A DNA stretch of 64,000 bases from Atherix ibis (Eukaryota > Arthropoda > Insecta > Diptera > Athericidae), in contig OY282607.1 in assembly GCA_958298945.1 (NCBI GenBank), positions 29,582,500 through 29,646,499 on the forward strand. The letters run 5' to 3'. Under the pieces are notes generated by a model. The model did not search any database and was not told the origin of the DNA. It saw only the letters and a program-made list of their open reading frames with translations. Positions within the stretch are counted from its first letter, which is position 1; each line of letters opens with the position of its first letter. Positions 21,551-34,429 of this stretch are shown here, piece by piece. Position numbers and translations under genes: made by a program.

Positions 21551-22603
21551 TTATTGTTTTTCAAAATATTCTTCATCAAGATTTATACACTTTTGCATGC
21601 GCTCAAACCAATTTTCGAAGCACTTTTTCCACTCCGATTGAGACACCTCCAAAACATGGTTTTTGAATGCTTCAACAGCATCTTCTGGCGACGAAAATCG
21701 TTGACCACGCATTTTTTTCTTGATGTGTGGGAATAAAAAGAAGTCATTGGGTGCCAAGTCAGGGCTGTACGGAGGATGACCCATCAATTCGACGTTTTGT
21801 CCGGTCAAAAAGGCGCTGGTTTGAGCCGATGTGTGAGAGCTCGCATTGTCATGGTGCACAATGATTCGACTTCTCTTGTTCGTTTTTCGAATTTCTCCGA
21901 AGACTTCAGGCAAACAAATGGTGGTGTACCACTCAGAATTGACCGTCCTACGTTGCACAAGCGGAACAGTCGCCACATGACCAGTTTTGCCAAAGAAACA
22001 AGCGACCATTTGCTTCGAAGTGCTTCTTCCACGAACAACTTTCGTTGGATTTGACTCGTCTTGGAAGACCCACACGGTCGATTGCTGTTTTGTTTCGGGC
22101 TCATACGCATAGATCCATGATTCGTCACCTGTGACGATCTTATAAACGTCTTTTGAAGCACCGCGATCGTATTTTTTCAGCATTTCTTTACACCAATCCA
22201 CACGAGCCTTTTTTTGAGCGATTGTCAAATTGTGCGGGATCCAACGAGAACAAACCTTTTTTACGGCCAGGTGTTCATGCAATATCGAATGTATGCTGGT
22301 GGGAGAAATGCCTAGGCATGCCTCTATCTCACGGTATGTCACATGACGGTCTTGCATTATCAGTTCACGTACGGCATCGATGTTTTCTGGAACAACGGCT
22401 GTTTTTGGACGACCTTCACGGAATTCGTCTTTGAGCGAGCGTCGGCCACGATTGAATTCGTTGTACCAGTTTTTCACAGTGCTATAGGATGGTGCTTCAT
22501 AGCCATACAAAGATTTAAGTTCATCGATGCACTCTTGTCGTGATAATCCACGCCGAAAGTTGTGAAAAATGATCGCACGAAAATGTTCACGAGTTAATTC
22601 CAT
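21551..22603 (-). CDS. Mariner transposase, complete (350 residues)
   Basis: This should excise and reinsert its element at TA sites in the nucleus. The start is ATG at 22601-22603 (MELTREHFRAIIFHNFRRGL), at the expected position for the family; the stop is TAA at 21551-21553. Residues 1-110 hold two helix-turn-helix units with a GRP linker (EGRPKTAVV, about 65-70). The catalytic triad is complete: TGDESWIYAY (about 155), HHDNASSHTS (about 250) and SPDLAPNDFFLF, with exactly 34 residues between the second and third Asp (DD34D). The WVPHEL-like motif reads WIPHNL. Length matches normal mariners. No stop or frameshift. Similar proteins are widespread in arthropods; I do not assign a subfamily. 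Confidence 0.97.
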   Translation of the reverse strand: MELTREHFRAIIFHNFRRGLSRQECIDELKSLYGYEAPSYSTVKNWYNEFNRGRRSLKDEFREGRPKTAVVPENIDAVRELIMQDRHVTYREIEACLGISPTSIHSILHEHLAVKKVCSRWIPHNLTIAQKKARVDWCKEMLKKYDRGASKDVYKIVTGDESWIYAYEPETKQQSTVWVFQDESNPTKVVRGRSTSKQMVACFFGKTGHVATVPLVQRRTVNSEWYTTICLPEVFGEIRKTNKRSRIIVHHDNASSHTSAQTSAFLTGQNVELMGHPPYSPDLAPNDFFLFPHIKKKMRGQRFSSPEDAVEAFKNHVLEVSQSEWKKCFENWFERMQKCINLDEEYFEKQ

Positions 22604-22730
22604 TTTTTTGCCAAATTGATTTTTTCAAGTCACTGTAAACAACACAAATGATAGTCGTACGTCAAAACGTTCTGAGTACGTTTATGCTAAAAAATGTCAA
22701 ACTTTCCAATGGAAATGTCAGATCGCACCT

Positions 22731-22749
22731 GGCAACACTTAGTGTTGCC
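22731..22749. repeat. 19-bp palindrome near the mariner right end
   Basis: GGCAACACTTAGTGTTGCC is a perfect palindrome around a single central base, starting about 30 bp inside the right terminus of the intact mariner. It has no counterpart at the left end, so it might mark a transposase or host-protein site on the 5' side, or simply a small hairpin in the leader. Confidence 0.7.
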
Positions 22750-22780
22750 TAGGCCAGAAATATATATAGTAGCCTACGTA

Positions 22781-24573
22781 CTGGCATTTAGCCAGTAGGT
22801 TGTAAGTTACTCTGGATAAATTATTTATTCGACTATTTTAGTGTAAGGCCCAAAAAACACTTCTCAACTATTCAATATATTTTTTCGGTAGTTCATTAAA
22901 TTTCTAAAGGCAGTTACATTGGAAAAATCCCTCTTTTTAAAAAAAAATGCTTACCAGAACACACAATAATATTAATTGAAACATTTTGTAGCAAAAAAAT
23001 TTTAAATTTCAATACTAGTTTAGCTACTTATGGTATACTATCTTAAATATTAAACTTTAGCAGTAAATTACTAAATAATAAGCAGTTAAGTATGAACTCA
23101 TAAAATTTTATAATTTTGGCTGAGCTATTCTGATATCTACTATGTACCTAAATATAAATGTTATTTGGAGAATAAATTCAAATATTTTGTTGCTTTGTTT
23201 GAATAATTTACACTTTTAAAAATATAATCTGGAAATTGTGAAAACTTATGAAAATACATACATAAATTGCAAGTAAATAAAAAACAATTATTAGAAACAA
23301 CATTAAGTTTATTATTAATAAATTATATTCTAGATAAGTTGTTTTATAATTAAATACACAAACATATTCCTCTTGATAAAATGATTTGATAATATTTACT
23401 GATATTTTCATCTTAGAAAATTTTCTTTAGCATAAAACGGCACACAACAAGCCTAAGTTTTTCTTAAGAATTTTCATCTGCGAGCATTTATGTTTCCAAC
23501 AATCAACTGAAGTCATAATACGATACTATCAACAATTTTGGTTTATGATTTCGACAAATATTGTTACATGATTAATATGTATGGGATTCATTGTGTAAAT
23601 AAACTTTTCAGTTTCTACTTGAGGCAATACTCGTAATAAACAATTTAGTGATAATATAATTTTATCTTATACATATTATAATATATATGACTTATATTTT
23701 TGCTTTCGGAAATTATTAGTATTTATGCTTTACATAATAATACATGTATTTGCATATCACTTAAGGATAAATGTACAAAAAAATAATTCAGAAAAATAAA
23801 CATAAATGCTAATGCGTCATAGAGAAGGATAGAAAATTATTTCAAACCTAATCTAACAACACTTATCTGACTTATCAATTACTATTTATTCTTATTAAAT
23901 GACTTTATTGGCAATTAGAATATTTTTAAAGTTATTTATTTATAATTATATATTAAATTTAAAAAAAAGTACAAAAACAGGAAAGATTCACTATATACTA
24001 TAAAAGCAAAATAAAACGAAGAAACGGTAACAAAAATAACTACACAAAACGAAGATGAAGAGATATCGAAACAACGATCACTGAAGAAATAACAATGATC
24101 GTGTGACTGACACTGATCGCATGACTGCACGACTTTTGTACGTTAACGGGCTGTTTTTGCGCGTGGTACGCATAGAAAAGGGGAAAAACCTATATTTGAA
24201 TTAATTGTGTGTGCTCGTAGATTTAATTACATATCATGCTGTTCATATTGGTCATTGAGAACTCATCATTTGCGTGTTGTTTATTTTAACATTTGGCAGT
24301 TCTCATATTAATTCTATGCATACATATTCATTCTTTCATATTGATTTTGTATATGATAAATTTTATTTAATTTATGACTTTAATATTTATTATAATCTCA
24401 CATTATGCAGTAAAAGATTACCTGATGAAAATTTAAAGAAAGGAATTAATAAAGTTAAAATTAATATTGAATTAAATGTTAAAATAAAATACAGGATTTA
24501 GAATTGAAATAATTTAAATAAATAAATAAATGTGGAAACGTTATTCATAATACAAGGTAAATAATATAATTGA
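22781..24573. other. Long AT-rich stretch, no recognised gene
   Basis: No supported gene. The part 24040-24200 is less AT-rich, with GATCGTGTGACTGACACTGA and GCGCGTGGTACGCATAG stretches, but I recognise nothing in it. A 75-codon frame at 24274 has no ATG start and low-complexity composition. Confidence 0.5.
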
Positions 24574-24617
24574 TAAATTCTCTAGTTGGTCATAACAGCG
24601 ACCAACTAGAGAATTTA
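24574..24617. repeat. Perfect 18-bp hairpin
   Basis: TAAATTCTCTAGTTGGTC (24574-24591) pairs exactly with 24600-24617 around an 8-base loop. It stands alone in AT-rich sequence, with no run of T after it. Its role is unknown. Confidence 0.9.
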
Positions 24618-24849
24618 CCAATAAATAATGCACAAACCAACACGTGATCAAAAATATATTTCAACATTTTAAATCGCAATTGATTATTCTTGCAGTAATT
24701 CAATCAAGCGATTACACTATAATTAGACTGTTTGTCAAAATATACAAACTTTGTTTGCAGCGAACCTGAACAATCCCATGCACGCGCAAAATGCGTAGCT
24801 ACTCGCGCATATATGATACTGTCAGACGCACAAAAAAAGGGGAAATTTT

Positions 24850-25545
24850 ACCTTCAGATCAGAATATGACTTAATAACTTCAGAAGTCTTAAATCAATTA
24901 CCAAGTAATGCGATAGAAAAACTATGTTATGAAATATCACCAATGCTTGATGAAGGCTTAAATACTTACTAACACTTTAAAAGGGTCGTAGAGGAATAAT
25001 AATTCCTAAACTGGGATGCCAACGTATGAAGCCTAGACACTTGGAAGCGACCGCATAAAGCGTCATCTTACAGGCCAATGACGTTACTGTCTATTCTATT
25101 TAAACTATTTAAAAAATTATTTCCAAAAAGGCCAAAATATTAAACCGAACCACCAATTTAGCTTCGGAAAGAGCATTTTACAATTGATCAAGTACGTAGA
25201 GTATCTGATACCATAGAAAGAGCGCTAGTTAATTCACTATCTTTCTGGATGTAGCACAAGCTTTTGATAAAGTCTGACAATAGGCGAATATGTTTAAATC
25301 TTACAGATCATAAAGATACTTTAGAGTAAAACAAGAAGAAGCTTACTCGGAATTAAACGAGATCAAAACAGGAATATTCCAAAGCAGTGCACTTGGACCA
25401 ATACTTTTTCAATAAAAAATAAATTATTGCTATACAAACAAGTCCTTGGACCTGTCTGGACTTACGGTAACTAGTTTTGGTTTACTTTGTTTGCACCAAA
25501 AAAAGGCATAATACGCAGACTCAAAAGGGTTAAACCGTTTGAGCT
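24850..25545 (+). pseudogene. Jockey-type non-LTR reverse transcriptase relic
   Basis: Degraded reverse transcriptase in several frames. It shows FDLITSEVLNQLPSNAIEKL near 24860, SYRPMTLLSILFKLFKKLF (about 25075; family RPISLLPTLSKLFEKL), F.LRKEHFTIDQV (family HQFGFR..HSTIDQV), and FLDVAQAFDKV near 25245, the block carrying the first catalytic Asp. SELNEIKTGIFQSSALGPIL follows near 25350. Right after it comes NKLLLYKQVLGPVWTYG (from 25420), which in intact elements lies well over 100 residues later, so the YADD-containing part is deleted. Stops are frequent. Strong family call, dead gene. Confidence 0.82.
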
Positions 25546-27599
25546 GATATAATTACATAAAAATAAAAGTCATCACTGGATAAGTTCCTAGGACAAGGCC
25601 AAAATAAATTATCAAAACTAGTGGGTTCAAGTATCTTATTTCAAAAGATACTCATAGTGTCTTTTGAAATTTTCACCTGCTCACAAGAAAAGAATTTGAA
25701 AGCATATTTTTTGTTAATTTTTTTTATTATAATATTATTTATTTAATTGGGAAACTATATATTTAATTGCAAAAATTTTATTACATGAATGCAAAAATTT
25801 TTAATAACGTTAATTTTTTTTAAAAAAATGCAAAGTTTTGATAAAATTAAAAATTATATTAAAGATGAGAATTCAAACTAAACCTACAAAATTTGTGTAA
25901 ATAATATTGTAGTTTGACTTAAAAAAAAACTTTTTTTTTGATATTATGACATTAAAAAAAAATATCATTTATAAAAATAATGCTGATTTTTAACAAAAAA
26001 TAATTCAAAATAATATAAAATTCAAATTTTAAGATTAATAAAAAGAAAGTCAACTTTTGGCAAAAAGCTCACCTAATGTACTCGTAAGTCGTAATAAAGT
26101 ATAAGTAATAATATTGCTATGAAAATAATAATAAACACTTGACTAATAAATAAATAAAGATGAGAATCTGTAAACATTTCCCGAAAAATATCTCTAAAGT
26201 CGACTATTTATAAGGTCTTGTATATCATAGCTCAGAAAAGATAGTCATTAATCAAGTCCATAGATAATTTTATCTTACGAATAAATTTCCTTTTCTTATA
26301 CAAAAATGTCTGCAGCCGCATTAAAATATGATTTACAAAAGAAAATTGTATTTGCACAACATACGAGTATGAAATGGTATCTAACAATGAGAATTTATTT
26401 TGAAACAGTCTTTAGGGAATATGAATTATTTTTTGTTTGACATTTTAATAAATTGGTCAAATTATTTTTAAAATGTTGAATAATTTTTATTACTCTATGA
26501 AAATGTATTTGCACAAAAATTTTCTTTTACAAAATATGAATAGTTGTGTAAATGAATGGAAAGAAACTCAAACATGAAATTCAGTTTTATTTTTTAAGAA
26601 AAGTTATCCTTAGTAAAACTGATCCTGTAAGAGGAATCCTATGGTATATAGAATAGAAGATAATTTCAAAATAAAATCAAATTAATTATAAATAAAAATG
26701 TATAATAACTTTATTTATTTCATTTAGATTAAATTCCGAATAATACAAAATTTATAATTATGAAGATTTACTTATAATAAAAAAAGCTGTTTTGTTGTTT
26801 TTCGTTTACTATCTTTCTTTTGATTATCTTTAATTTATTCCAAAAATTGTGTAAATACATACTAGAAGTTAGGAAATTTCCTTCACGTACATTTTAATCA
26901 AATTGAAAGATCGATATCTTTTCTAGTAAAAGCACAACCATCTCAGAATAGAGAACAAGTGTTTAGGGAAACACTTTCTATTATAAGAAAAAGTGAAGTG
27001 TAATGAAATTAAAGTAACCACCCACCCAATTCAAATGACAAAAAGGTAAAAGCACAATGACAAAATAAAGTTATTGAGACATGCAAACTCTGTAGTTTGT
27101 TCTATTTTTAAAAAGTTCACGTTATTAATATTCTTTTTATCGTAAAAGTACTATTTGGAAATTGTTCTTGCTAATTGTTCCCAACGAGGGTAACATGAAA
27201 AAAAATCAATTTTCTTACTTGTTCACTCGCATGTTGCAATTATTTCCCATTAATAAATTCTATATCAGCATATATTTGCTAATTGAGATAAAAAAAATGC
27301 TTTAATAAGATAGCAGATATGCTTAACAACATTTTTATAACTCTTATGAAGGCAATATGATAAGTCAGCGATAAATATAAAATATGTAACTTTTATCAGT
27401 AAAATAATATTTTTTTAATAATTTAGCATACTTTAAAATATGTCATATACAATTTTATAAATATGTGTGTATTAGTTTAGTTTTGATAGCCATTTAAAGG
27501 AGGCTAGGTTTGTGTTTTATTATTAATATATAAAAAGAAAGTGAATTTCAGGGGGGGAAAAATATATCTCAAACCAAAATCACCCTTAAAAACTATAAT
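25546..27599. other. AT-rich stretch with a short hairpin
   Basis: Nothing gene-like seen. At 25638-25670 a 15-base stem (ATTTCAAAAGATACT and its complement, one mismatch) closes a 3-base loop. The rest is AT-rich. Confidence 0.55.
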
Positions 27600-28560
27600 A
27601 GGAACTTCTTATCATCATACGGAATAATTCAGGTGTGGTTTACTGAATAACGTAGTGATTGTACGAGTACAAATAACGCCACATGCACAGGACATCCAAT
27701 ATAGGTCACCACCAAAGAAATTATTAATAAAATTCATCATATTGTTTCAAAAGACTGGCAAATAAAATTATATGTGATATTTAATATGGTAAATATATAA
27801 AACAAACGTGTAGCCAATATATTACATAAAATTTTGAGTATAAGAAACCTGTCGCGTTTGCCAATACATGCCAAAAACGTTCTAGTGTAACGACTTCAAA
27901 GGAGAATTTGGACATTTTTAAGCAAAATCTAAATAAATTTTAGCATCGATTCATAACTATTGATTAAATATGGATTCACTATTATACAACAAAAACCAAA
28001 AATCAGTCTCAAAACAATATATTTCTACTAGCAAACGTGCACCAAAGAAGTCAACATAGATTCCACCAACAGGAAAGGCTATGGCTAATGTTTTCTGAGA
28101 TTCACAAAGTATAATCTAATACGACAGTATCATACAGCATTATTAGATGAGTGAATAATGAAATTAAGACAAAACGACTGCAATTTGGCAGAGCAAAAAG
28201 TTCCGTTTCATCATAATAATGCACCTGCACATACATCGGCAATTGCATTTGAAAAATTAGTGAAAATTCGTTATGAAATGCTTTCTTATCTACCGTATTC
28301 TCTAGATTTGGCTCTTAGCAACTTTTTCTTGTTTGCAACGTCAATAATATGATTCAGGTGGAAGCAATTTCTGAAGTTATAGCCGAAACATAGATCGATA
28401 TTGTAGAGTTTGACAAATTGGCCTACACAGATGCTATAAAATTGTTGGAATATTGGTGAATAAAGTGAATCATACTCAAAAAATATTATGTTGCATAATA
28501 AATCAAGTTTTGTTGAATAAATTAATTTTTTGTTTCATTTATCACCGATTTCTCATACTG
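27600..28560 (+). pseudogene. Irritans-type mariner relic
   Basis: A heavily decayed mariner transposase. Pieces in order: INKIHHIVSKDWQIKLYVIF near 27725 (family IEKVHDIVL.DRRVKV.EI), KRVANILHKILSIRNLSRL near 27805, FITID at 27955 (TVDETWIHYY region), then NNEIKTKR near 28160 and FHHNNAPAHTSAIAFEKLVK near 28208. The second catalytic Asp (HQDNAP) is Asn, and the third (LALSNFFLF, family APCDFFLF) is also Asn. The 3' end GTTGAATAAATTAATTTTTT matches the fragment near 16610. No clear terminal repeats. Boundaries are approximate. Confidence 0.8.
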
Positions 28561-31500
28561 CCTCCGTATATGCACTACCTTTTAATATTTTCTATCTAAA
28601 AAAATGAGAAATACTTTATTTTTTCTTTACTTAAATTTAAAATTTGCCAATACAAAAATATTGTTTAATAAAATATTTTCTTCCAAATAGTACAACAGTA
28701 AATATGTGAAAATTTCTTTTTATTTCGAATAACTTATTTTTAAACTTTATCCACTGATACAGTTTTTTTTTCTAAATAAAGCTTAAAGCACTTAAAAAAA
28801 AGTGTCATATAAAAAAATGGGTAAATTAATGAAAAAAAATGTTTAATAAGAGCAATATGAGTGCATATTTGCTACTTGAGATAGTAGAACTCTTAACGAT
28901 ACACTTCAGCAACATATTAGAAATGTTTAGCAACATGTTCAAGTTCATCTTTAATATCGTCTCATGGTTAACAACTTTTTTTTTTTTTTCTTTTGCAGTG
29001 ACCGCATTTTGTTGAATATGAAAATAGTTTTTTTCATTTTTAATTGTATGAAAATTAAAAATTTATTTAACTTTAATTAAATTTTTTATAGAATATTTTT
29101 TAATATTATAAAAATTTATCAGTATTTACAATTAAAAATACCATTTTAATAAAAAAAATTCGAAATATTCAATGTTAAAACCAAAATTATCTAATCAAAA
29201 TAAATGTAATGTTAAAACTTTGATATTTTTGTATTTATTTTGTGGTGTCGACAGTTTAATTTAGAGTCCAACATCATTCAAAGTATTTAAGAACATAAAC
29301 GAGAATCATCATCCAATAATCAATTTATAATCCACCTTAAATAATTAATTTTTTTTTTTTTAAAAAAAAGATTATCATCAAATTTTTAGTTATAGATTTT
29401 TTATGTACAAAGAGTATTATTCATTAAAACAATATCTGACTATGATAAATTTTTTTTCCGTTCAATATTTTATTATCAGCAAATTTTATAGTATTGGCAA
29501 TTCGCCTAGACTCGTTCTCTGAGACGAAAATTTGGCATTTTCCCAAAAATCTTTTCAATCAAGAAACTTTGAAAATTAATTTTTTATTTTATCTATTTTT
29601 TTTTTAAATAAAGTTTCTAGTCCACCAAGGTTTAAAAATTCGATGAAATTTTACTTGAGACAAGTTTCAATAGCGCAGATTCTTAATCGCTAATAAATCG
29701 AATCGTATCTTTTTTGGATACATGTGTATGCATACTTATATTAAAATTTAGAGTACAATAACCTACTTATGTAGAGCTTTTCATATTAATATTATTTATT
29801 AAAATTCATATTTCAATTTCTATATTATTTTTTTTTTCCTTAGTGTAATATCACAAGTCCTTTTTTATACCATGTTAGCTATCATTTTGTCAACTTACAA
29901 GAAACTAAAGTTTTAACTTTTGTTAACTTTTTAATACAATCATTTATAATAAAATAAAGAAAAAGAACTGCGCAATACAAAATATTCTTAAACCCTTCAT
30001 ACGTGCAATAAAAGCAATCATTTCTTCTAGAATAAAATGAGATTTTCATATGAAAGTTAATATAAGTACTTATTGTTAATATTCATTAAGTTTATATAAG
30101 GGATTAATTTAGAAATAACATCGTCTTAATTATATTTTCTTTTTGTGACAAATAAAAATTCATTTTTATATGCTATTCTACACTCGTAGGTTATATGTTA
30201 AAGTGCTTCTTATACTCATTAATGGTTAAAAGCAAATATTATAAAAGCACATTGTTGTAAAAAAGCAATTTATTATAGAGGAATTAATGGGAAAACTTTT
30301 AACATTACATAAAAAAAAGACAAATTCTTTGTCATATAGTAACTTAATTGCTCTAAGACTAAGTAGGTATTTGTTTTTAGATAATAATAAATCCTTTTTT
30401 GGGTTTCCTATTTTAATAAGGTAAACTTTCTATGATCAGTGACTATGCAAAATAACTAATAAACTCATGTTAGTATAAAATTGGTCAATATTAAAGTATT
30501 ATAAAACTACATTTTTGAGGAAAATCTAAGAGTAAAGCTCTCTAACTTAAAAGTTTTCTTAAATTTACGTTGAAACATTTCTTTTTTTCGCTAGCTTTTT
30601 TCTTGTTAAAAAATACTTTTTTTTTATATAGAAATAATATATTTTCCACTTACTGAATAATTTGTACATCAAAAATTTGTTGAGCTATTTAAAAAAAAAT
30701 GCTTTTAAAATAAATTTTTCCTTTTGAATGTTTTTTTCCTTTTTTTATCCGAATTTAAAGAAATTTCCTTTAGATTAAAATTATTTTTTATTTATTATTT
30801 CAATATTTCACCTTAGCAATAATTGTTCACAAGCATTAAAATATTTGAAAAAGAAATTTCTTTTTGAAGCAGATTTTATAAATTATTTTCTCCAAAAAAA
30901 AAAATATCATTAAAAAACTGGAAAAATATTTGGAAGCTTTCAGTTGTTTGCTATCAGAAAAAAAAATCAGTGAGTTTAGATTTTATTTATTATGAAGAAT
31001 AAAGTGTGTTTATGAAAGTCAGATCTGTCCTCCTACTATTTATATAAAGATTTTTTTTATAAATCTACCTTTTGTTGAGTATTTATTTGACTAAATTGAA
31101 ATAAAAATGAGTAAAAAAAAAAAAAATTTCCAGCCATCTCAAAATTTCATCATTTTGTCTTTTTGAAATCCTCTGTATATCCTTGCCTCTTTCAGTACGA
31201 TGGATGTATTTGTGAGAAGATGATGATAAATGGATTTATACATTATGTCTTGAAATGACGTCAACCATATTAGAAAAGAATCCTCGTAAGTGAATTCCTT
31301 TTATGCCAAATTAAATACTGATGAGTGTGTAAAAAAATTTGGAAATTTCTAAAACACTATTGCAGAGATTTTGGATTAGAAATACTGACAATTATGAATT
31401 TTATTTCCAACTTGTATAAGATATAGATTATTAGATAATAGATTTTTCTTTAAATTTAATATTTATCTAATGTTTACGTAAATATTATTCCCCATAGTAT

Positions 31501-32329
31501 ATAATATAATAATTCCTAGAGAATGAAAAGACTACGAGTAAATTATTTTTTGATTGCACATAGTTTTAAGATAATGCCAAAAACTTATACAAATATTTTC
31601 TTATAAATAATAGACATAAATTTATGTTAAATATTTTTACTATGGTAATAATACAAAAATCATTTATTTTATTATATGGCATATCCTGGAATATTGAAAA
31701 ATTACTAAAATATAATTAATGATGAAAATACGTTTCTGATATTGTTAAAAATCGACTTAGCCAAATAAATAATTTATATAAATTAAAGAGAATTTCTGAG
31801 AGATTTCATATATTTTAATAAAATTTTGAATCAATATATCTTTTAAAAAATTGAAAAAAGTTCTCGATTTTTTTTTAAACTTTACTTATCCTGAAAATTT
31901 TTTTACTCAATCAATTTTAAATATAAATCATTAGGATTTTTTTGAAGTTACTATGTTTAAGTGCATCAAAAAAGTATTTTTTTGCAGAAAAAGAATTAAT
32001 TTATTTCAAAAATATTGACATACAAAAATAATGATCCTTTTAAATTTAAAGAAAAAAAATCAATATCAGATAATTGAGCGATATTTGGTTTCGGTTGTTT
32101 GTAAAAGAATATCGTTCTATGTTTTTTGATCATTTTCAGGGGAAAATTTACTATTAAAAATAACAGATATGAATAATCATATTATTTTCAATTTTGCAAG
32201 ATTTAGAAATTGATACAATATATTTTAACAAAAATGGGATATAATATTTAAAAAGGCAAAACAAATTGCCATTTTATACTTTGAGCTGGTTTACTATCAA
32301 ATAATATTCATAAAATTGTAAAAACTTTC
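28561..32329. other. Longest featureless stretch (about 3.8 kb)
   Basis: Extremely AT-rich with many A and T runs. No frame above background, no array and no inverted ends were found on either strand. Confidence 0.6.
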
Positions 32330-33152
32330 TACAAAATTTGTGATTCTCCCGGAGCCACGTTTCGTGCTTTTAGAGGTGATTATTGTCGTCATAATCATTC
32401 TATAAAGTAAACAATTACTAATCCAGTGCAATTTAAAAATACTAAATATCTTACAGATATGGCCAGGTCTGTTATAATCGTCTCTACTGAAAATATTGCT
32501 GCTGTTAGTGAAGTATGACCGAAGACCCAAATTTATCGATTTCGCGGCGCACTCAGTATTTGGGATTGTCTTACGGGATATTATGCTACATTTTATATTT
32601 AGACTAACATTTTCAAACAAATAAAGTTCGACTCATACAAGACCGTAAAATTCTAGGAAGATACGCTGATTAGATTTAAGAAGATTAAGCTGCTGGAACA
32701 GTAGGCCTACTCATCAACGGTGAGGCTCATTTCTCGCTCGGTAGATACGATCAATAAGCAAAACTGCCATGTTTGGGACTTTGAAAGAATACTAGTGACT
32801 ATGAAATAGCCATTGAAACTCTGACTTTTATACCAGTATAATTTAAACCGGTATAAAACTTGAAAATTTTAATATAAGCTACAGATGGTTTTTTAAAAAA
32901 AAGGGGCCACAAGCCACACAACATGAAACATTTTCCCATAACACGTAATTTCCAGATTTGGTGATGTCAATTAACCTCCAAGATCATGCGATTTGACACC
33001 GTAAGAATATTTCTTGTTAGACTATCTTTAAACTTTAGAGTATTTAAAAACCAACGTCTCTAAAGTACTGGCCGAATTCCAGTCCGAAATTTGCGAAAAA
33101 CTCATTAAAAAAGAACAACTCCTGCGGAAATCTCGTGACGCTCATTTGAATT
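32330..33152 (+). pseudogene. Tc3-like transposase relic, nearly full length
   Basis: The most complete of the old relics. In order: GATFRAFRGDY (32335), STENIAAVSE and LSISRRTQYLGLSYG (32490-32580), NGEAHFSLGRYDQ (32705; family SDEAHFHLGGYVNKQ, with Asp replaced by Gly), KQNCHVWDFE, ATSHTT (32910; family GATCHTA), ISRFGDVN.PPRSCDLTP (32945-33000), EYFLLDYL and finally KSRDAHLN (33130), the usual C-terminus. Many stops. It ends exactly at the TA where the next mariner begins. Confidence 0.78.
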
Positions 33153-33154
33153 AT

Positions 33155-34413
33155 TGGGTTGATGCAAAAGTTACACCGTTTTTTATGATCCTAGGTAAAA
33201 AAAATTTTTATTCAGAAATGATGAATAGTATCTTCTTTTAAATGATTCCATTGTATACAGGATGCTTTCCCTCTACTTTCTATTCAGTTTTAGCCTAGCC
33301 AGAGTACAGTGAAGAGCCCTTGTATTTTTTCAAAATGTCGGTCGATAAATTGCATTTACGTCATTGTTTACTTTATGAATTCCGTAAAGACAGTACCGCG
33401 AGTGAGGCAACCAAAAACATTTGCGAAGTGTATGGAGCAGATGTCATCAAAGTTCGACAGGTACGAAGATGGTTTACAAAATTCCGATCTGGGGATTTTT
33501 CACTAATTGATAAACCACGTACCGGGCGGCCATTGAAGTCTGATGACGACAAGTTAAAAGTCATAATTGACACCAATCCACGTCTGGTAAAAAACCACCA
33601 GGGAGATCGCGTCGATGATGGGAGTCAACCAAACAACCGTATTAAGACATTTGAAGCGTATGGAGATGGTTTCGCGGTACGACGTTTGGATACCTCATCA
33701 ATTGTCGGCTGCCAATTTATTGGATCGTGTTTCAACGTGCGTTGCTTTGAGTGTGAGACAAAAACATGAACCTTTTTTGCATCGTTTGGTAACGGGAGAT
33801 GAGAAATGGGTCGTGTACAACAATGTGACAAGAAATAGACATTGGGCTATACCTGGACAAGCCCCATTAACAACTTCGAAAGCCGAAATCCATCAAAAAA
33901 AAGTTATGCTTTGTGTTTGGTGGGATTGTAAGGCTATTGTGTATTTTGAACTCTTGGAATGCAATCAGAAAATTACAGCAGAACGATATCCTTCAAAAGG
34001 ATAGACCAGAATTGGTAAACAGAAAAGGGGTAGTGTTTCATCACGCCAACGCGCGACCACATATGGCTATGATGACCCAACAGAAGCTGAATTGGGATGT
34101 TATCAAGCATCCACCGTATTTTTGCTCCTTCCGATTTTCATTTATTCCGATCACTGCAAAAAATTTTAAATGACAAAAAATTTGATACAATAGAGCAGGT
34201 AAAAACATCCCTTACTACATTTATCGCATCAAAATCCACGGAATTTTACACTAATGGTATTAATAAGTTGATAGAAAGATAGGAGAAGGTTATAAGAACG
34301 GATGTAAATTATATAATTAAGAAATTATTAAATAAATAATACAAATCTAAAAAAAAATGTTTAATTGTATACACGTATGTAAAAAAACGGTCATAACTTT
34401 TGCATCAACCCAA
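33155..34413 (+). mobile_element. Cecropia-like mariner (TTGGGTTGATGC ends)
   Basis: A 1,259-bp element with matching ends TTGGGTTGATGCAAAAGTTA on both sides, followed by a CCGTTTTTT-like stretch, and TA duplications at 33153-33154 and 34414-34415. It sits at the extreme 3' end of a Tc3-like relic, right after its last recognisable codons. The protein resembles the cecropia group, which includes the transposase part of primate SETMAR. Confidence 0.92.
33335..34339 (+). pseudogene. Cecropia-like mariner transposase, broken
   Basis: Starts at ATG 33335 (SVDKLHLRHCLLYEFRKDST). It has the first helix-turn-helix and GRPLKSDDDKLKVIIDTNPR, then a frameshift near 33590. The second unit (GVNQTTVLRHLKRM) and VWIPHQL follow. 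The first catalytic Asp is intact (LVTGDEKWVVYNN, about 33800). The second is lost: HHANARPHMA near 34045 where the family has HHDNARPH. The third is present in APSDFHLF near 34110, in a different frame. A TAG at 34280-34282 replaces the Trp of LIERW; the frame would end at TAA 34337-34339. A deletion near 33985 shortens the SEKY...L region. Confidence 0.92.
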
Positions 34414-34429
34414 TATTTTATAAAAGTTT

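Larger units (their letters stand above)
21485..22778 (-). mobile_element. Intact mariner element
   Basis: A 1,294-bp element. Its ends are inverted repeats of about 29 bp, CGT(G/A)GGCTACTATATATA and on, differing at about one base, and flanked by TA at 21483-21484 and 22779-22780. One uninterrupted transposase gene fills it, with about 65 bp on the 3' side and 175 bp on the 5' side. A 19-bp palindrome lies just inside the right end. It is the only element here with both matching ends and an undamaged gene, so it is probably the most recent insertion and may be autonomous. Confidence 0.95.

Noticed and set aside
23936..24200. Possible small gene or element near GATCGTGTGACTGACACTGA
   Set aside because: Less AT-rich, but no consistent frame, repeat or homologous copy was found.
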